NCBI RefSeq assembly: GCF_021130785.1
Contig: NW_025777560.1
Span: forward strand, 1-64,000
Length of the DNA stretch: 64,000 nt
Origin: Homalodisca vitripennis
Taxonomy: Eukaryota > Arthropoda > Insecta > Hemiptera > Cicadellidae
Reading direction: 5' to 3'
The position numbers and the translations under genes were made by a program. Below are positions 10,820-21,688 of this stretch, one piece after another. The notes below the pieces were generated by a model. It had not been told where the DNA came from. It saw nothing but the letters and a program-made list of their open reading frames with translations, and made no database searches. The number at the start of each line of letters is the position of its first letter. Positions within the stretch are counted from its first letter, which is position 1.

Positions 10820-13423
10820 ATGAGTAAAAGAGCAAGATCGCCTGTAAGCGAAAATACAATTGTAAATAGTATTGTACAAAGTGGTCTCGCTGTTGCTACT
10901 GAAGATGATCTTAGTGATCATTTTGTGGACAATATATCAGAAACTGGTAGTGAATTAGATTTAGGATTTGATGACGATACGGACAATGATCCTGACTATG
11001 AGGCTTCAGGTATGTCATCTGATGAAAGTGATGCATTGCCAGCAAGATCAGGTAGGATTGTTCCGTCTAGTAGTAGGTGTAATGTAGATGCAATAATTGG
11101 TGAAGTAGCAACAAACCCATCCTTTCTTCACGTCGTATCTGACAATGATTCTGATAACGATGAAAGTATTGATATTATTCCTGATTGGACTATAGTAAAT
11201 GAAAATAATAATAATGCTTTCTCAGACTTTTGTTTTCAGACAAGTAACTGGTCCAAATATTGTCCTCCGCACGATGTCCCTCCAATATCATATTTCAATT
11301 CAGTTTTTTACTGTAGGCCTTCTAACTCAGTTCGTAAATATGACAAATACATATGCCAGAGAGTATATAAGACCACACACTCATAACATGTCACCTGAAA
11401 GTAGGGCCTGTGATTGGAAGAACGTAACTATACAAGAAATGAAAGCATTTATTGCTACTCTCTTGAATATGGGTATTATAAAAAAAAACCACAATCGAAT
11501 CATACTGGTCCATTACTCGCCATATGAACCCAAATTGGTTTGGTAAAATGTTTTGCCGGAATCGATTCCAATACTTGTTACAATTTTTCATGTAGCGGAT
11601 AATGATTTACTTTCTAAACCTGGACAACCTGGCTACGACCCATGTGGCCAGTACAATTTTGTTGTAGAATATGCTAACCGGGTATTCAGAACATATTATA
11701 CTCCACACCGTGAAGAGTCAATAGATGAGAGTCTTGTGGCCACAAAATGCCACTCCCAAATCCTTCAATAGTAGACATGACCCGAATTGAGCCCCAACAT
11801 GGGCTCTTATGGAGTTATTCTGGACCAATGGGAGAGCAGGTAGGCCCCGCTCCATTTCCCATCCCCACCCCACGCCATCGCATCTGGAAACAATGGGAGA
11901 GCAGCTAGACCCCTCCCCTCCCCCCACCATCGCCTCTGGACCAATGGGAGAGCAGCTAGGCCCCTCCCCTTCCCCCTCACAGTCCACGTGTTGGCGGATG
12001 GGTGTCATAACGGTCATGTTGGCGGCGCCCATGAATTAGCGCGCTTTTGTCCTTGCAGAGGTGAGGGAGAATTCCCCTGCGTGAGGGAAATTAGAGCATA
12101 CACTCTGCCGTCCATGCTCCAACAGAGTGGGGGATAGATGCCCCACGTGCCTTGAGCTGATTGTGGGAAGATTCACAATATATCTCCCCAGGTAGATCTC
12201 TCTCTGTCGAGTTCTACCTCTATCTTAATTATTAAACTTCTTCAATTGGCTTCACATTCAAAATTTATAGTCCAAATTTAATTTCCAAGGGACGGGACAT
12301 TATCCAGTCGTAGGATGTCTACCAGCTCTCTGGACCGATTCTTATACTGGATAATGTTTTAACCTGGGTACCATACGTAATGCGGATGTTCCAAAACCAC
12401 ATCCAGGCCCACATCGACTCAATCATCACCACATCACACAATAAGGTATGATTCGTCTTTATTTTTAGTATGTAATGTTTTATTTCTCTTATTAACGCCA
12501 TCTTGATTACGCGGGAAACCGTAAAGTGAGGTTAGGTTCCCCTGTTCCCGCCAATTTTTCCCGCCAATTCATGGGCGCCGCCATGACAGTGCGGGAGAAA
12601 TTCCCTCACAACGACCCTTAATCACACGTTTTTTTCGAGTCCAACAGTACGTAAATCACATATTTCACACAAATATGAGTGTGAGAATACATGTTTTGCG
12701 AGGTTAACAAGCTCTAATTTCCCTCACGCAGGGGAATTCTCCCTCACCTAAGCGAGGACAAAAGCGCGCCAATTCATGGGCGCCGCCAACCTGACCGCTA
12801 TGACACCCATCCGCCATCACGTGGACTGGGAGGGGGTGATGGGAGGGGGAAGAGCAGGGGCCTAGCTGCTCTCCCATTGGTCCAGAGGCGATGGGGAGGG
12901 GAGGGGGCGGGGCCTAGCTGCTCTCCCATTGGTCCAGAATAACTCCATAAGAGCCCATGTTGGGGCTCAATTCGGGTCATGTCTACTTTCAATATCTCCC
13001 CAACAAACACCACCATCGTTGAGGAATCAAACTATGGATGCTCTGTGACTCGGTCAGCAATTACTGTCTGGCTTTTGTATGCTATAGAGGTAGTAGATAC
13101 ACTGAGAGTAACTTAGGACTTCCCTACAATGTTGTGAAAAATCTTTTGGATATTGGTCAATATTATCAAAAAGGTTACCATCTATTCGTTGATAATTTCT
13201 TTATGAGAATTCCACTGGCAAAACATCTGTCTGAGAACCTAACTTACATCACTGGGACAATTAGAAGAAACCGCAAAGGTAAACCATAAGAGCTAAAAAA
13301 AAAAAAATAAAAAAAAATAAATTTGCAGTTGGACAAAGGACTTATATGCGTAATGATAACTTACTAATGTTAGGATACCGTGAAAAAACCCCTCCAAAAA
13401 ACCTGTCTTATTACTGTCGAGTA
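10820..13423 (+). pseudogene. piggyBac B transposase, N-terminal and central parts
   Basis: ATG at 10820 (MSKRARSPVSENTIV) opens an acidic, serine-rich N-terminus. Frameshifts lie near 11290 and 11545. The core includes SPESRACDWKNVTIQEMKAF, the first catalytic motif EESIDESLVA (near 11730), and, beyond the inserted element, WMLCDSVSNYCLAFVCYRG (13030-13090), LFVDNFFMRIPLAKHL (second aspartate, near 13190) and TGTIRRNRKGKP. After an A-rich frame break the same protein continues at 13320-13420 (AVGQRTYMRNDNLLMLGYRE). Codons flanking the inserted element join smoothly (...ILQ / YLPNKHHHR). Confidence 0.85.
11771..12986. mobile_element. Non-coding element with about 300-bp terminal inverted repeats
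   Basis: The first 300 or so bases (GTAGACATGACCCGAATTG...) return as their reverse complement at 12715-12986. Each arm carries a GC-rich tandem unit containing GGACCAATGGGAGAGCAG (three units on the left, two on the right) and ends with GAGGGAGAATTCCCCTGCG. The flanks are CTTCAATA and TTTCAATA, an 8-bp duplication with one mismatch, and the piggyBac codons rejoin across it. No credible coding sequence inside; the short ORFs mirror each other across the arms. A non-autonomous DNA transposon is likely; the superfamily is not determined. Confidence 0.8.
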
Positions 13424-13928
13424 GCCCGTAGGGGGACGTCTTACTCTGACGTTTAAAGGTTGGCGACCTTTCGTACCCCGAGCTAGTGCCAGTCACATCT
13501 CCAATCCTGGCACTTTTCCCTGTCCCATCCATAAATCCTACCTATTCCTAATTCCTCCCTTTTCCTGACTGGATCGTGCTATTGTTTGCGGGGAGTGCTT
13601 GAACTGCTACACTCTGAGAAGGTGTAGCAGAAGAGAGCTGATGTGAGCTTGCTCTGCCGAAGCAAACGGTAGTATGAATCCTGGTGCCAGCCACTTCGGT
13701 CCCTGGTCAGGAAGTGATTATTGGACAGAAATGTCGGAGATTTCTGTTGCCACGTGCGAGCCCGAGTCGTGCGTGAATTCCCGACTCGGTTAAACGAGAT
13801 AACATCGGGCCCCGGGGAACTGGGGTAGGGTGCCCTGCCAAGCTTTGGCTGACAGGTTCCCGAGGGTATACCCGTTCCCGATGTCTCGGCCTGCACCTTT
13901 AATCACGATGCGCTGGTTCAAATATTGA

Positions 13929-15364
13929 ATGGCTACATTAAACCCTTCTCAAGCAAATGATAGAGTTGTAGAAAGAGATTCTATGGATCTGGAAAAGAAG
14001 CGTGCTCTCTCTTCAGAATCTGAAGAGGAAACAAACAAACAGAGAAAAACTGCAGACAAGAAAATTAATATTCAAAATCTTCCCACCCCACTTTTTCTAG
14101 TATTCAAACACAAAGACGATACTCAGAACTTGGCAAAGGTGAGCCCCTTCCTTGTTAACAAGGCTCTAGTCGGAGTGGGCGGCTCGCCCGTCTTCTGTTA
14201 GGAAGCTCCGTAATGGAAGCATCTTGGTAGAGGCTGCGAACGCTCCACAGGCTCAGAAATTTCTCTCCATGAGATCCTTTTACGACAAAGTAGAAGTCGT
14301 TGTCCATCCTCATGAGACATTAAAACTTCTGCAAAGGAATTGTATTCTGTCGCGATATGGTATGTTGCTCAATTGAAGAGTTGAAAGAAGAACTGAAAGA
14401 TTGTCTTGTGACTGATGTGGTGAGAATAATGAAGGTTGAACACGGTGTACCGACACCTACACCAGGTCACATTTTGACTTTTGCCCTTCCTCACCCACCA
14501 GCCACAATTAGAGCAGGATATCTTTCTCTACAAGTTCGCCCATACTTTAGAAATCCTCAGAGGTGTTATAGATGTCAACGTTTTGGGCATTCGAGCAAAA
14601 CTTGCAATAACCCTGAAACATGTAGTCTTTGTGGAAAAAGTGGTCACAGTGACAAGGACTGTGCCGGTGGCGAAGAACAGTGCGTCAACTGCAAGGGCAA
14701 GCATCCTTCAAGCTCTCGCAGGTGTAAAGTATACATAGAAGAAAAGGAAGTGCTAAAAATAGTCACTAGCGAGAAATTATCTTTCGGCGATGCTCGTAAA
14801 GAATATAGGAAACGACTTGGGCAAACCCCGAAGAAGGACGTATCCTATTCTCAAGCTGCCTCTGTCCCTGTGCAACCGAAACCGTGTTCTTCCTGCTCAG
14901 CTCTGGAAGGCATGGTTAGAGAACTAACCCAACAGGTTGCTGCTTTGGTACAACAACTTAGTGCCAAGTCCTTCCCATATAGTGGAGGCACTGATATACC
15001 AGACCTTGCACCTTCTGTGTCTGTAAGACCGGCTATACCTAGTCAACCCAAGGGACGGAACACTTTAAACAAGCAACAGTCTACTGAAGGCCAGGTTGCT
15101 GCTCAATTTTTAAAAACCCCTAATGCTGGAAGTTCCAGCGTGACGGGAAAGAAAGATATATCTCCGGAAGTACGCCAAAAACTCGTTTCTGGGATAAATA
15201 AAAAAATTGCCTCTAAAGTGGTCGAACGGTCAAAGGGTGCCAACAGAACCCCTCCCTCATACCAGTCCTCCAAATCCAGCCTAATGGAGGAGGATTTGTT
15301 TGATGAAGACCTTAGGCCACATTCAGAAATTGAAAAAACTACCGTAAATTTTAAACAAAATTAA
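13929..15364 (+). pseudogene. LINE ORF1 (Gag-like), three zinc knuckles
   Basis: Begins MATLNPSQANDRVVERD. It contains a PTPLFLVFKHKDD...VSPFLVNKALVG domain, an IEELKEELKDCLVTDVVRI segment, and three consecutive knuckles at about 14560-14720: CYRCQRFGHSSKTC, CSLCGKSGHSDKDC and CVNCKGKHPSSSRRC. A lysine/serine-rich tail follows. It binds the element RNA. Frame breaks lie near 14190 and 14340; copy 3 (30302-31625, minus) has the uninterrupted equivalent of this segment. Confidence 0.88.
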
Positions 15365-15406
15365 GGAAAAACAAAAAACAAAATTACTTTTAAAACCTAA
15401 TTTTAT

Positions 15407-18400
15407 ATGAATATTATACAATGGAATATTAACGGACTGCGAAGCCATCTGGAAGACCTGAATCTACTAGCATCACAAATAAAACCAAATATCATATGTA
15501 TTCAGGAGACCAAGCTTCGCCGTGCATGCCAATTTTCCATCAGGGGATGGGATATCTTCCGCCATGACAACCATAATGACGGACATGCATGTGGAGGAGT
15601 TATGGTTCTCGCGAATCCTTCTCTGAATACAGTGGAGGTACCTTTGAACACACCTCTACAAGTAATATGCATAAAGATTGACATACCGTTTAAATTACAT
15701 ATATGTTGTGTTTATGTCCCCCCGCCACCAGAATGTCTTCCAAGAGAAGATCTAGCGGACCTTATTAATCAATTGCCTCGTCCTTTCGTACTTGTGGGGG
15801 ATTTCAACGCCCACCATCGTTTTTGGGGCTCTACTACTTGCTCTCCAAGGGGCAACATGGTTTCCAAGGTCCTTGACGATCTGAATCTTGTTTTATTAAA
15901 CGATGGCTCGCCAACTTATCTTTGCCCGAGAACAGGTTCCTGGTCAGTATTAGACCTAACCGTGTGCACACCACAAATTGCTTACCGCTTCGACTGGTCA
16001 GTTTCCTCTGACCTTTACGGTAGCGACCATGCACCGGTCATAATTAAAGTTCTCGATAATCCAGGTAATGTGCCCCAAAGACCTAAATGGGTACTTGATA
16101 AGGCAGATTGGGGCAAATTTAAACAAGTTTTACAGGCACCAGATGTTTCAACATCAATAGACATAGACTCCGCCGCCGTTAACAAGATAACTGTTGCCAT
16201 TTCAAGTGCCGCTCTGGAAAGTATTCCAAAAAACAAAAGGAATCACAAAAAGAAGAAACGTACCTTGGTGGACAGAAGAGTGTAGGATATCGCTTCGGGA
16301 GCGCAGGAAAGCCTTGCGGATATTTAATAGATCTCCGACCGAGGAAAACCTCGCACGATTTCGTCTTGCCAGAGCTAAAGCTCGTCTCATATTTAAAAGA
16401 TGTCGACGAAATTCGTGGAAGGAATTTACTTCCTCGATTAACCGTACCACCCCTTTATCTCTGGTGTGGAGGAGACTAAAGGCAGTTTGCGGAAAACAGC
16501 CACCTCTGCCTATTCTTGGCTTAAGGGTGAACGACATCATATTAACCGAGCCGAAAGATGTGGCAAACGCTCTGGCCTCGTCTATTTCTAACGTATCGAG
16601 GACGACGTCCTACAGTCCTTTGTTCCAGCGATATAAAGTACAACATGAAGCACAGCCCATAAATGAAAATAACTATATAAGTCCCTTAAATTTATTGTTT
16701 TCCCTTGACGAACTAGAATCCGCTATTTCTCCCATTATAAACTCAGCTCCCGGTGCTGACGACATCCACTACGCCATGTTGAGAAACCTTCCTGTAGAGG
16801 TTAAAGCGTGCCTCTTGTCCCTTTTCAATAGAATTTTTCAAGAACGCAGCTTTCCAAGTTCATGGCGTAACTCTTACGTTGTACCATTATACAAACCTGG
16901 CCAAGACAAGTTCTCCCCTACTAGCTACAGGCCTATCTCGCTTACCAGTTGTCTTTGTAAGATACTGGAGCGAATGGTAAATCGTAGACTGGTATGGTTC
17001 CTGGAACACAATAATCTCCTGTCTCCACAGCAATGTGGGTTCCGTCAAGGCCGTTCAACTCTAGACCACCTAGTATGCCTGGAATCGTCAATCCTGAATG
17101 CTTTCCTTGAACGGAGGCAACTTGTTGCTGTATTTTTCGATATAACAAAAGCGTATGATACAGCTTGGCGTAGGGGAGTTATAAACACCCTTTCAAATTG
17201 GGGCGTCGGCGGTAATATATTATATTTTATCAAAGGTTTTATGGATGAACGTTCTTTTAATGTAAGACTAGGAACTCATTTGTCCGACATCAAAATTCTT
17301 GAGAACGGTATACCTCAAGGGAGTGTCCTTAGCTGTACTCTTCGCTGTGGCCATAAACAGCATCACTTCCTGCGTCAGAGCTCCTGTCAGATGCTCTCTA
17401 TTCGTAGATGACTTTGCTGTGTTTGTCCCCGCCAGGAGGCTGGCTACTGCAGAGAGGTACCTTCAGCTCACCATCCACCGTCTTGAAGATTGGAGCAACC
17501 AAACCGGATTTTCTTTTTCTCCTTCAAAGACTAAATGTATAACTTTTTCTCGACTGAGGAACGTCACTGATCCAACTCTTAGGATAAATAGAATAATAAT
17601 CCCAGCGAGTCGCTGTGTGAAATTCCTCGGGTTGTGGTTTGATTACAGACTGACGTGGGTTTCGCACATTAAAGAACTTAAAGCGAAATGCCTAAAGAGA
17701 CTTAACGCGATGAGAGCTTTAAGCGGAACGAAGTGGGGTGCAGATAGAAAATGCATGCTTCAGTTTTACAAGGCATATATTCGATCTTGTATAGATTATG
17801 GATCCCAGGTTTATTCTTCTGCCAAGCCAACAGCCCTTAAAATGTTGGACTCAATCCATCACTCTGCCATCAGATTGGCTACTGGGGCTTTTCGTTCCAG
17901 CCCCGTTGTCAGTCTGTTAGCTGAGAGTGGTGAGCCATCCCTATCTTTGAGACGTGTTCAATTGGCTATGAACTATTTTTTAAATTTAAAATCAAGGCCA
18001 GAAAATCCGGCCTTCGAGGTAGTCCTAGACACATCGCTTGCTCCCTTGTACCACAATAAACCTAATGCCCCCGCACCTTTTGGCATTAGAATCCTGTTAC
18101 ATCTCGCAGAAGTGGACATGAGAGCGATTGATGTTGAAGTATGTCACGAGATGGATAGGCCACCATGGACAGTGAGAACTCCCAATGTAATACTGTCGTT
18201 ATTACAGTTGGACAAGCAAGACGCATCACTGTTGTCCACAAGCGCCTGTAGAGAAATTTTGTCATCCTGTTCACCCTGCGATGTCATCTACACGGATGGC
18301 TCAAAGAGTGAGGCAGGAACGGGTTGTGCCTTTGTCACTTCCAATAGAGAGTACAAATTCTGCCTCACTCCTGAATCTTCAATATACACAGCAGAACTAA

Positions 18401-19084
18401 CAGCTATATTGAAAGCGTTAAATATTGTATGTCCAAGAACAAATAGGGTGGTAGTGTGCTCGGACTCGTTAAGCGGTCTTCTGGCTATCAAGGACATGTA
18501 CTCCAAAACATGTCCTGGTTCGTAAGATCCGCTACGCTTTGAGCGAGATGATGTCGCGGGGTATCGCAATTACGTTACTATGGGTACCGGGACATACCGG
18601 AATACCTGGTAACGAGATCGCAGATAGGGCAGCAAAGGAGGCAATCTCTCTGACTCCATGTACTAGGCGATCAATCGCGTCCGATCTAAAGCCAATTGTA
18701 AAGTCACGACTACAACATCAGTGGAATATATCGTGGGATCAAGTGGCCAATAACAAACTTCGGCAGATTAAATACACAGTAAAGCCTTGGTCGACTGCTT
18801 ACCGCACTAACCGCAGAGAGGAGGTAGTACTGTGTCGACTCCGTATCGGACACACTCGCTTCTCTCACGGTTTCCTAATGAGTCGTGGTGATCCACCGCA
18901 GTGTGCGGAGTGTAATATGGCGTTAAACGTCAGCCACGTGTTGATAGACTGCCGCCTCTACGCCGGGCAGAGGAGAGCACATCGTTTGCCAGGCCGGTTA
19001 GATGAGTTGCTTGGTGACAAAGAAGATGTTTTAACAAAGCTCTTTAGTTTTCTGGAGAGCACCAAATTAATGTCCAGAATATGA
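15407..19084 (+). pseudogene. LINE ORF2: endonuclease, RT, RNase H, zinc finger
   Basis: ATG at 15407 (MNIIQWNINGLRSH). Endonuclease: QETKL, GDFNAHH, GSDHAPV. RT: YRPISLTSCLCKILERMVN, QCGFRQGRSTLDHL, AVFFDITKAYDTAWRRG, NGIPQGSVLS and LFVDDFAVF (active-site DD near 17410). RNase H: YTDGSKSEAGTG (near 18300), AELTAILKAL, CSDSLSGL and WVPGHTGIPGNEIADRAAKEA (near 18600). C-terminal CCHC: CAECNMALNVSHVLIDC (near 18930). Frames change near 16280, 17330 and 18530, each a single small indel. ORF2 starts 42 bases after ORF1 ends. Confidence 0.93.
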
Positions 19085-19129
19085 GTGATATAGTACCTGA
19101 TTAGTTTTAGTAAACATTTTAACCGCTAG

Positions 19130-19530
19130 TTTTAGGTAAGGGTGAGCCCTTTTACAGTTCACCCCTGAGTTGTTATTTAGTTTTAAGGCTTTTAACTAGC
19201 ACCGCCTAGGTGCAATCTTTTAAATTTCGTTAGAAAATTTATGTGTTTTCATCAAGGGTAAACCCCTTTACAGTAAAAAAAAAATTAAAAAAAAAAATTT
19301 CTGTGAGGTGAGAGACACCACTATCTTAATATGTAGGTGTTCACGTAAGGAGACGGGCACTTTTGTCCTTCTATTGATTTGTTATTTATTATTGGTGAGG
19401 GTGGGTCCCTTTACAACCTTCCTTCACTAACTTACCTAGTTTTAGCATTAGATTTTGTTATATTTATTTATCGTTATTATTTATCTGACATATTTTAACT
19501 ATCGGGCCCCTTTACAGCCCCTCGGTTAAT
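19130..19530 (+). repeat. Repeated hairpin motifs in the LINE 3' UTR
   Basis: Four times the 3' UTR has a G-rich arm, then a CCCTTTACAG-like loop, then a C-rich arm: GGGTGAGCCCTTTTACAGTT then CACCC near 19140; GGGTAAACCCCTTTACAG near 19256; GGTGGGTCCCTTTACAACC near 19400; and GGGCCCCTTTACAGCCCC near 19504. Small stem-loops are plausible; 3' hairpins are known RT recognition signals in some LINEs. Confidence 0.55.
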
Positions 19531-19716
19531 TTTGTTATTTAGTTTTAGTCCTCCGTCCACTGTTGTTGTTTTTCTTATAGTCTTAATGTGATAATGTTAT
19601 TTGACAAAGCGATCCGCTATTTATTCCTTGTACTGATAACGTGACACCATATTTCAAAGTGTAGGTGTCCGTTAACCCTACGGGCATTGATAACCTGCGT
19701 GTTTTATGCCCTTATT

Positions 19717-19741
19717 AAAAAAAAAAAAAAAAAAAAAAAAA
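19717..19741 (+). other. Poly(A) tail of LINE copy 2
   Basis: An uninterrupted run of 25 A before CTCA and the 11-bp target duplication. This is typical of target-primed reverse transcription. Confidence 0.9.
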
Positions 19742-19746
19742 CTCAA

Positions 19747-20271
19747 ACTGTCGAGTAAACATAAAGCTGAAAGTGTGGAATGTAGAAGTAAAAGGAATCC
19801 TGACAAATTAAACAAGAAAATAACAATAATACATAATTATAATAAATTTATGGGAGGTATTGTCAGTACGGTCCAAATGCTGTATCGCTACTTAGATGAA
19901 CGCTGGACTGTAAAATTCTGGAAAAAGTGGTATTCAACATATTTCGCCGAATGATTCTGAACGCATATATATTATACAAGGAAAACACAGCTGGCAAACA
20001 ACTAAGTAGACTGCAGTTTACTTCATCTATTATAGAAACCCTAACCGATGACCAGTTTCAACATAAACAAATCCTTCAAGTGAGCGCGGAAGGTGTACCA
20101 CAAAATCTTGAATTTGGGATGGAATATTTACCTGGTCCAATGTTGAAGAACTGCAGTATATGCAGCATTCTTAGTACAAGTACTGGGGGGACAAGAAAAC
20201 GTACAAGAACAATTTGTATGAAGCGCAAGAAAGGGATTCATACTTTGTGCTTCGGCAAACACAAACGTTAA
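19747..20271 (+). pseudogene. piggyBac B transposase, C-terminal part
   Basis: Resumes directly after the LINE target duplication: KHKAESVECRSKRNP, HNYNKFMGGIVSTVQMLYRY, ERWTVKFWKKW, then a C-terminal tail with CSIC and Arg/Lys-rich residues. The third catalytic motif, normally GG(V/I)D.(S/A)DQ, reads GGIVSTVQ, so the aspartate is lost. A frameshift lies near 19950. The change is a substitution, so it marks a dead transposase more reliably than an indel would. Confidence 0.83.
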
Positions 20272-20755
20272 AAATTTGAAATTATGTACCCTATATTGTA
20301 AATAATTAATTTTAATTTTATGCAACCTACTTTCTTTATTATTTCGACAAAAAATTTATACATTGGGCTAAACAACACGTGTAAATAAAGTGATTTTGAA
20401 TGAAACTGACCAAAATATGTCTTATAGAATTTTACTGTAAAATGTGGACTTTACAAGTTTTTCGATAAAATGCTGTAACTTCTCTATTTTTTAAGGTAAG
20501 TTATTCAAATTTAGTGTGTGTTAACAATTAAATATAGTGCAATTGCCAGTAACTACTTTTTAGTTAAGGCTAATAGTAAAGGTACTTTTATATGCTCAAA
20601 CTCATTACACACTCAGGGACACCTACCAATTACACCAAATAAGCAATTTATCCAGCTGTTTTGTTTATCCTGGCATTCTTCGCATATACTTTTTGAAAAT
20701 AGGCTGGCATTTTTCGCATTGTCACTGAAAAAATGTCTGGCATTAAAAGGGTTAA

Positions 20756-21070
20756 GAGGAGTGCCAACGCGAAAACATTTTTTTGTGAAAATGTATGTTT
20801 TTATTGCATTATATTCTGTGATTCTTCCTCTTTCCATAGATATACTCGTATAACATTATACATATATAATGTGAAACGTATAATGTTATATATCTATTAT
20901 TTTTTTTTATAATTTCTTCATTCTTATATTTTATGTCCAGTACTGTTTAAGTTGGCACACCTACCAATTACACCAAATAAGCAATATCCAGCTGTTTTGT
21001 TTATCCATAAGTGATTTTGTTTGTTGAGGTTAGATGGTCACAGATTGAAATTTATCATCATTGTAACATA
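20756..21070. other. Spacer with a direct repeat of about 52 bp
   Basis: About 52 bases beginning CACCTACCAATTACACCAAA occur at 20620-20672, inside the right end of piggyBac B, and again at 20957-21007, just upstream of the DUF7869-like exon. AT-rich sequence lies between. No gene recognised. Confidence 0.7.
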
Positions 21071-21688
21071 ATGGATACTGAAATGATAGAAGATGGTAGT
21101 CTTCATTTCAAGAATCAACATAATGGTAGGAAAAGAACCGCAACTCCCTCAAATTGGAAAAGAAATGTGAAAACGTTGTCTAAGTTGAGAGGTGAGGAAC
21201 ATGAAGACTACAAGAACCGCACAGTTGCTGCATTATTCACTGGTCCTGATTGCAGGTAAATACTTGTTTTTAATTTTAAGGGGAGTGGGAAGGGTAAAAT
21301 TTTTTTTTAGATTTTCTATTTTTAATGCAGTTTTGTAGAATGAAACTTCTTCTTTAAGTATCTGCTTTTAAAAATATACGATAACTCTAAATATACTTTT
21401 TTAAATATAACAACATAGTATGTTTTAAGTTTTTTGCTTTATGGTAGCGCCAGAGTAGGCCTCACTTTGTATAATACTACTTAAACAGTTTGGTGTGTTT
21501 TGATTTTGTTATGTTGGTAGTACCAGCCAGTACCGTCTACTGCTAACATCTGTTGTTTTTTCTGAATTGTTTGTTTCTATTACAACTGTTCTAGTCAACA
21601 TAAACAAAATTAGTGTTTCTGAGTTTGTTTCGTTGTGAGTTCTATTCCTTGTGAGTTCAAGTCATTGTGTTGTGTTGTGTTTTTAACA

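Larger units (their letters stand above)
13424..19746 (+). mobile_element. I-type non-LTR retrotransposon, copy 2, near full length
   Basis: Flanked by an 11-bp duplication ACTGTCGAGTA (13413-13423 and 19747-19757). It has a 5' UTR of about 500 bp, ORF1, ORF2, a 3' UTR and a 25-bp A tail. ORF2 has an endonuclease, RT and RNase H, which fits the I group of LINEs rather than Jockey proper (no RNase H). It inserted into piggyBac B. Several indels break the frames, but every domain motif is present. Confidence 0.92.
10433..20751 (+). mobile_element. piggyBac element B, host of two nested insertions
   Basis: TTAA at 10429-10432 and 20752-20755. Both ends read CCCTTTTAATG inward, giving an 11-bp terminal repeat. 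GC-rich palindromic sequence follows the left end (GACGTGTGCCGCGAGCGCAC). Inside are the pieces of one transposase gene, opened at 11770/12987 by a long-inverted-repeat element and at 13423/19747 by LINE copy 2. Without those two inserts it would be about 2.8 kb, normal for piggyBac. Confidence 0.9.

Noticed and set aside
12798..13016. ORFs inside the 11771-12986 element (both strands)
   Set aside because: They mirror each other in the two inverted-repeat arms and have proline/glycine-rich translations from a GC-rich tandem unit. No protein family is recognisable.
16202..16540. Antisense ORFs opposite the LINE and piggyBac genes
   Set aside because: They are shadows of the coding strand, on which conserved RT, endonuclease and transposase motifs occur.
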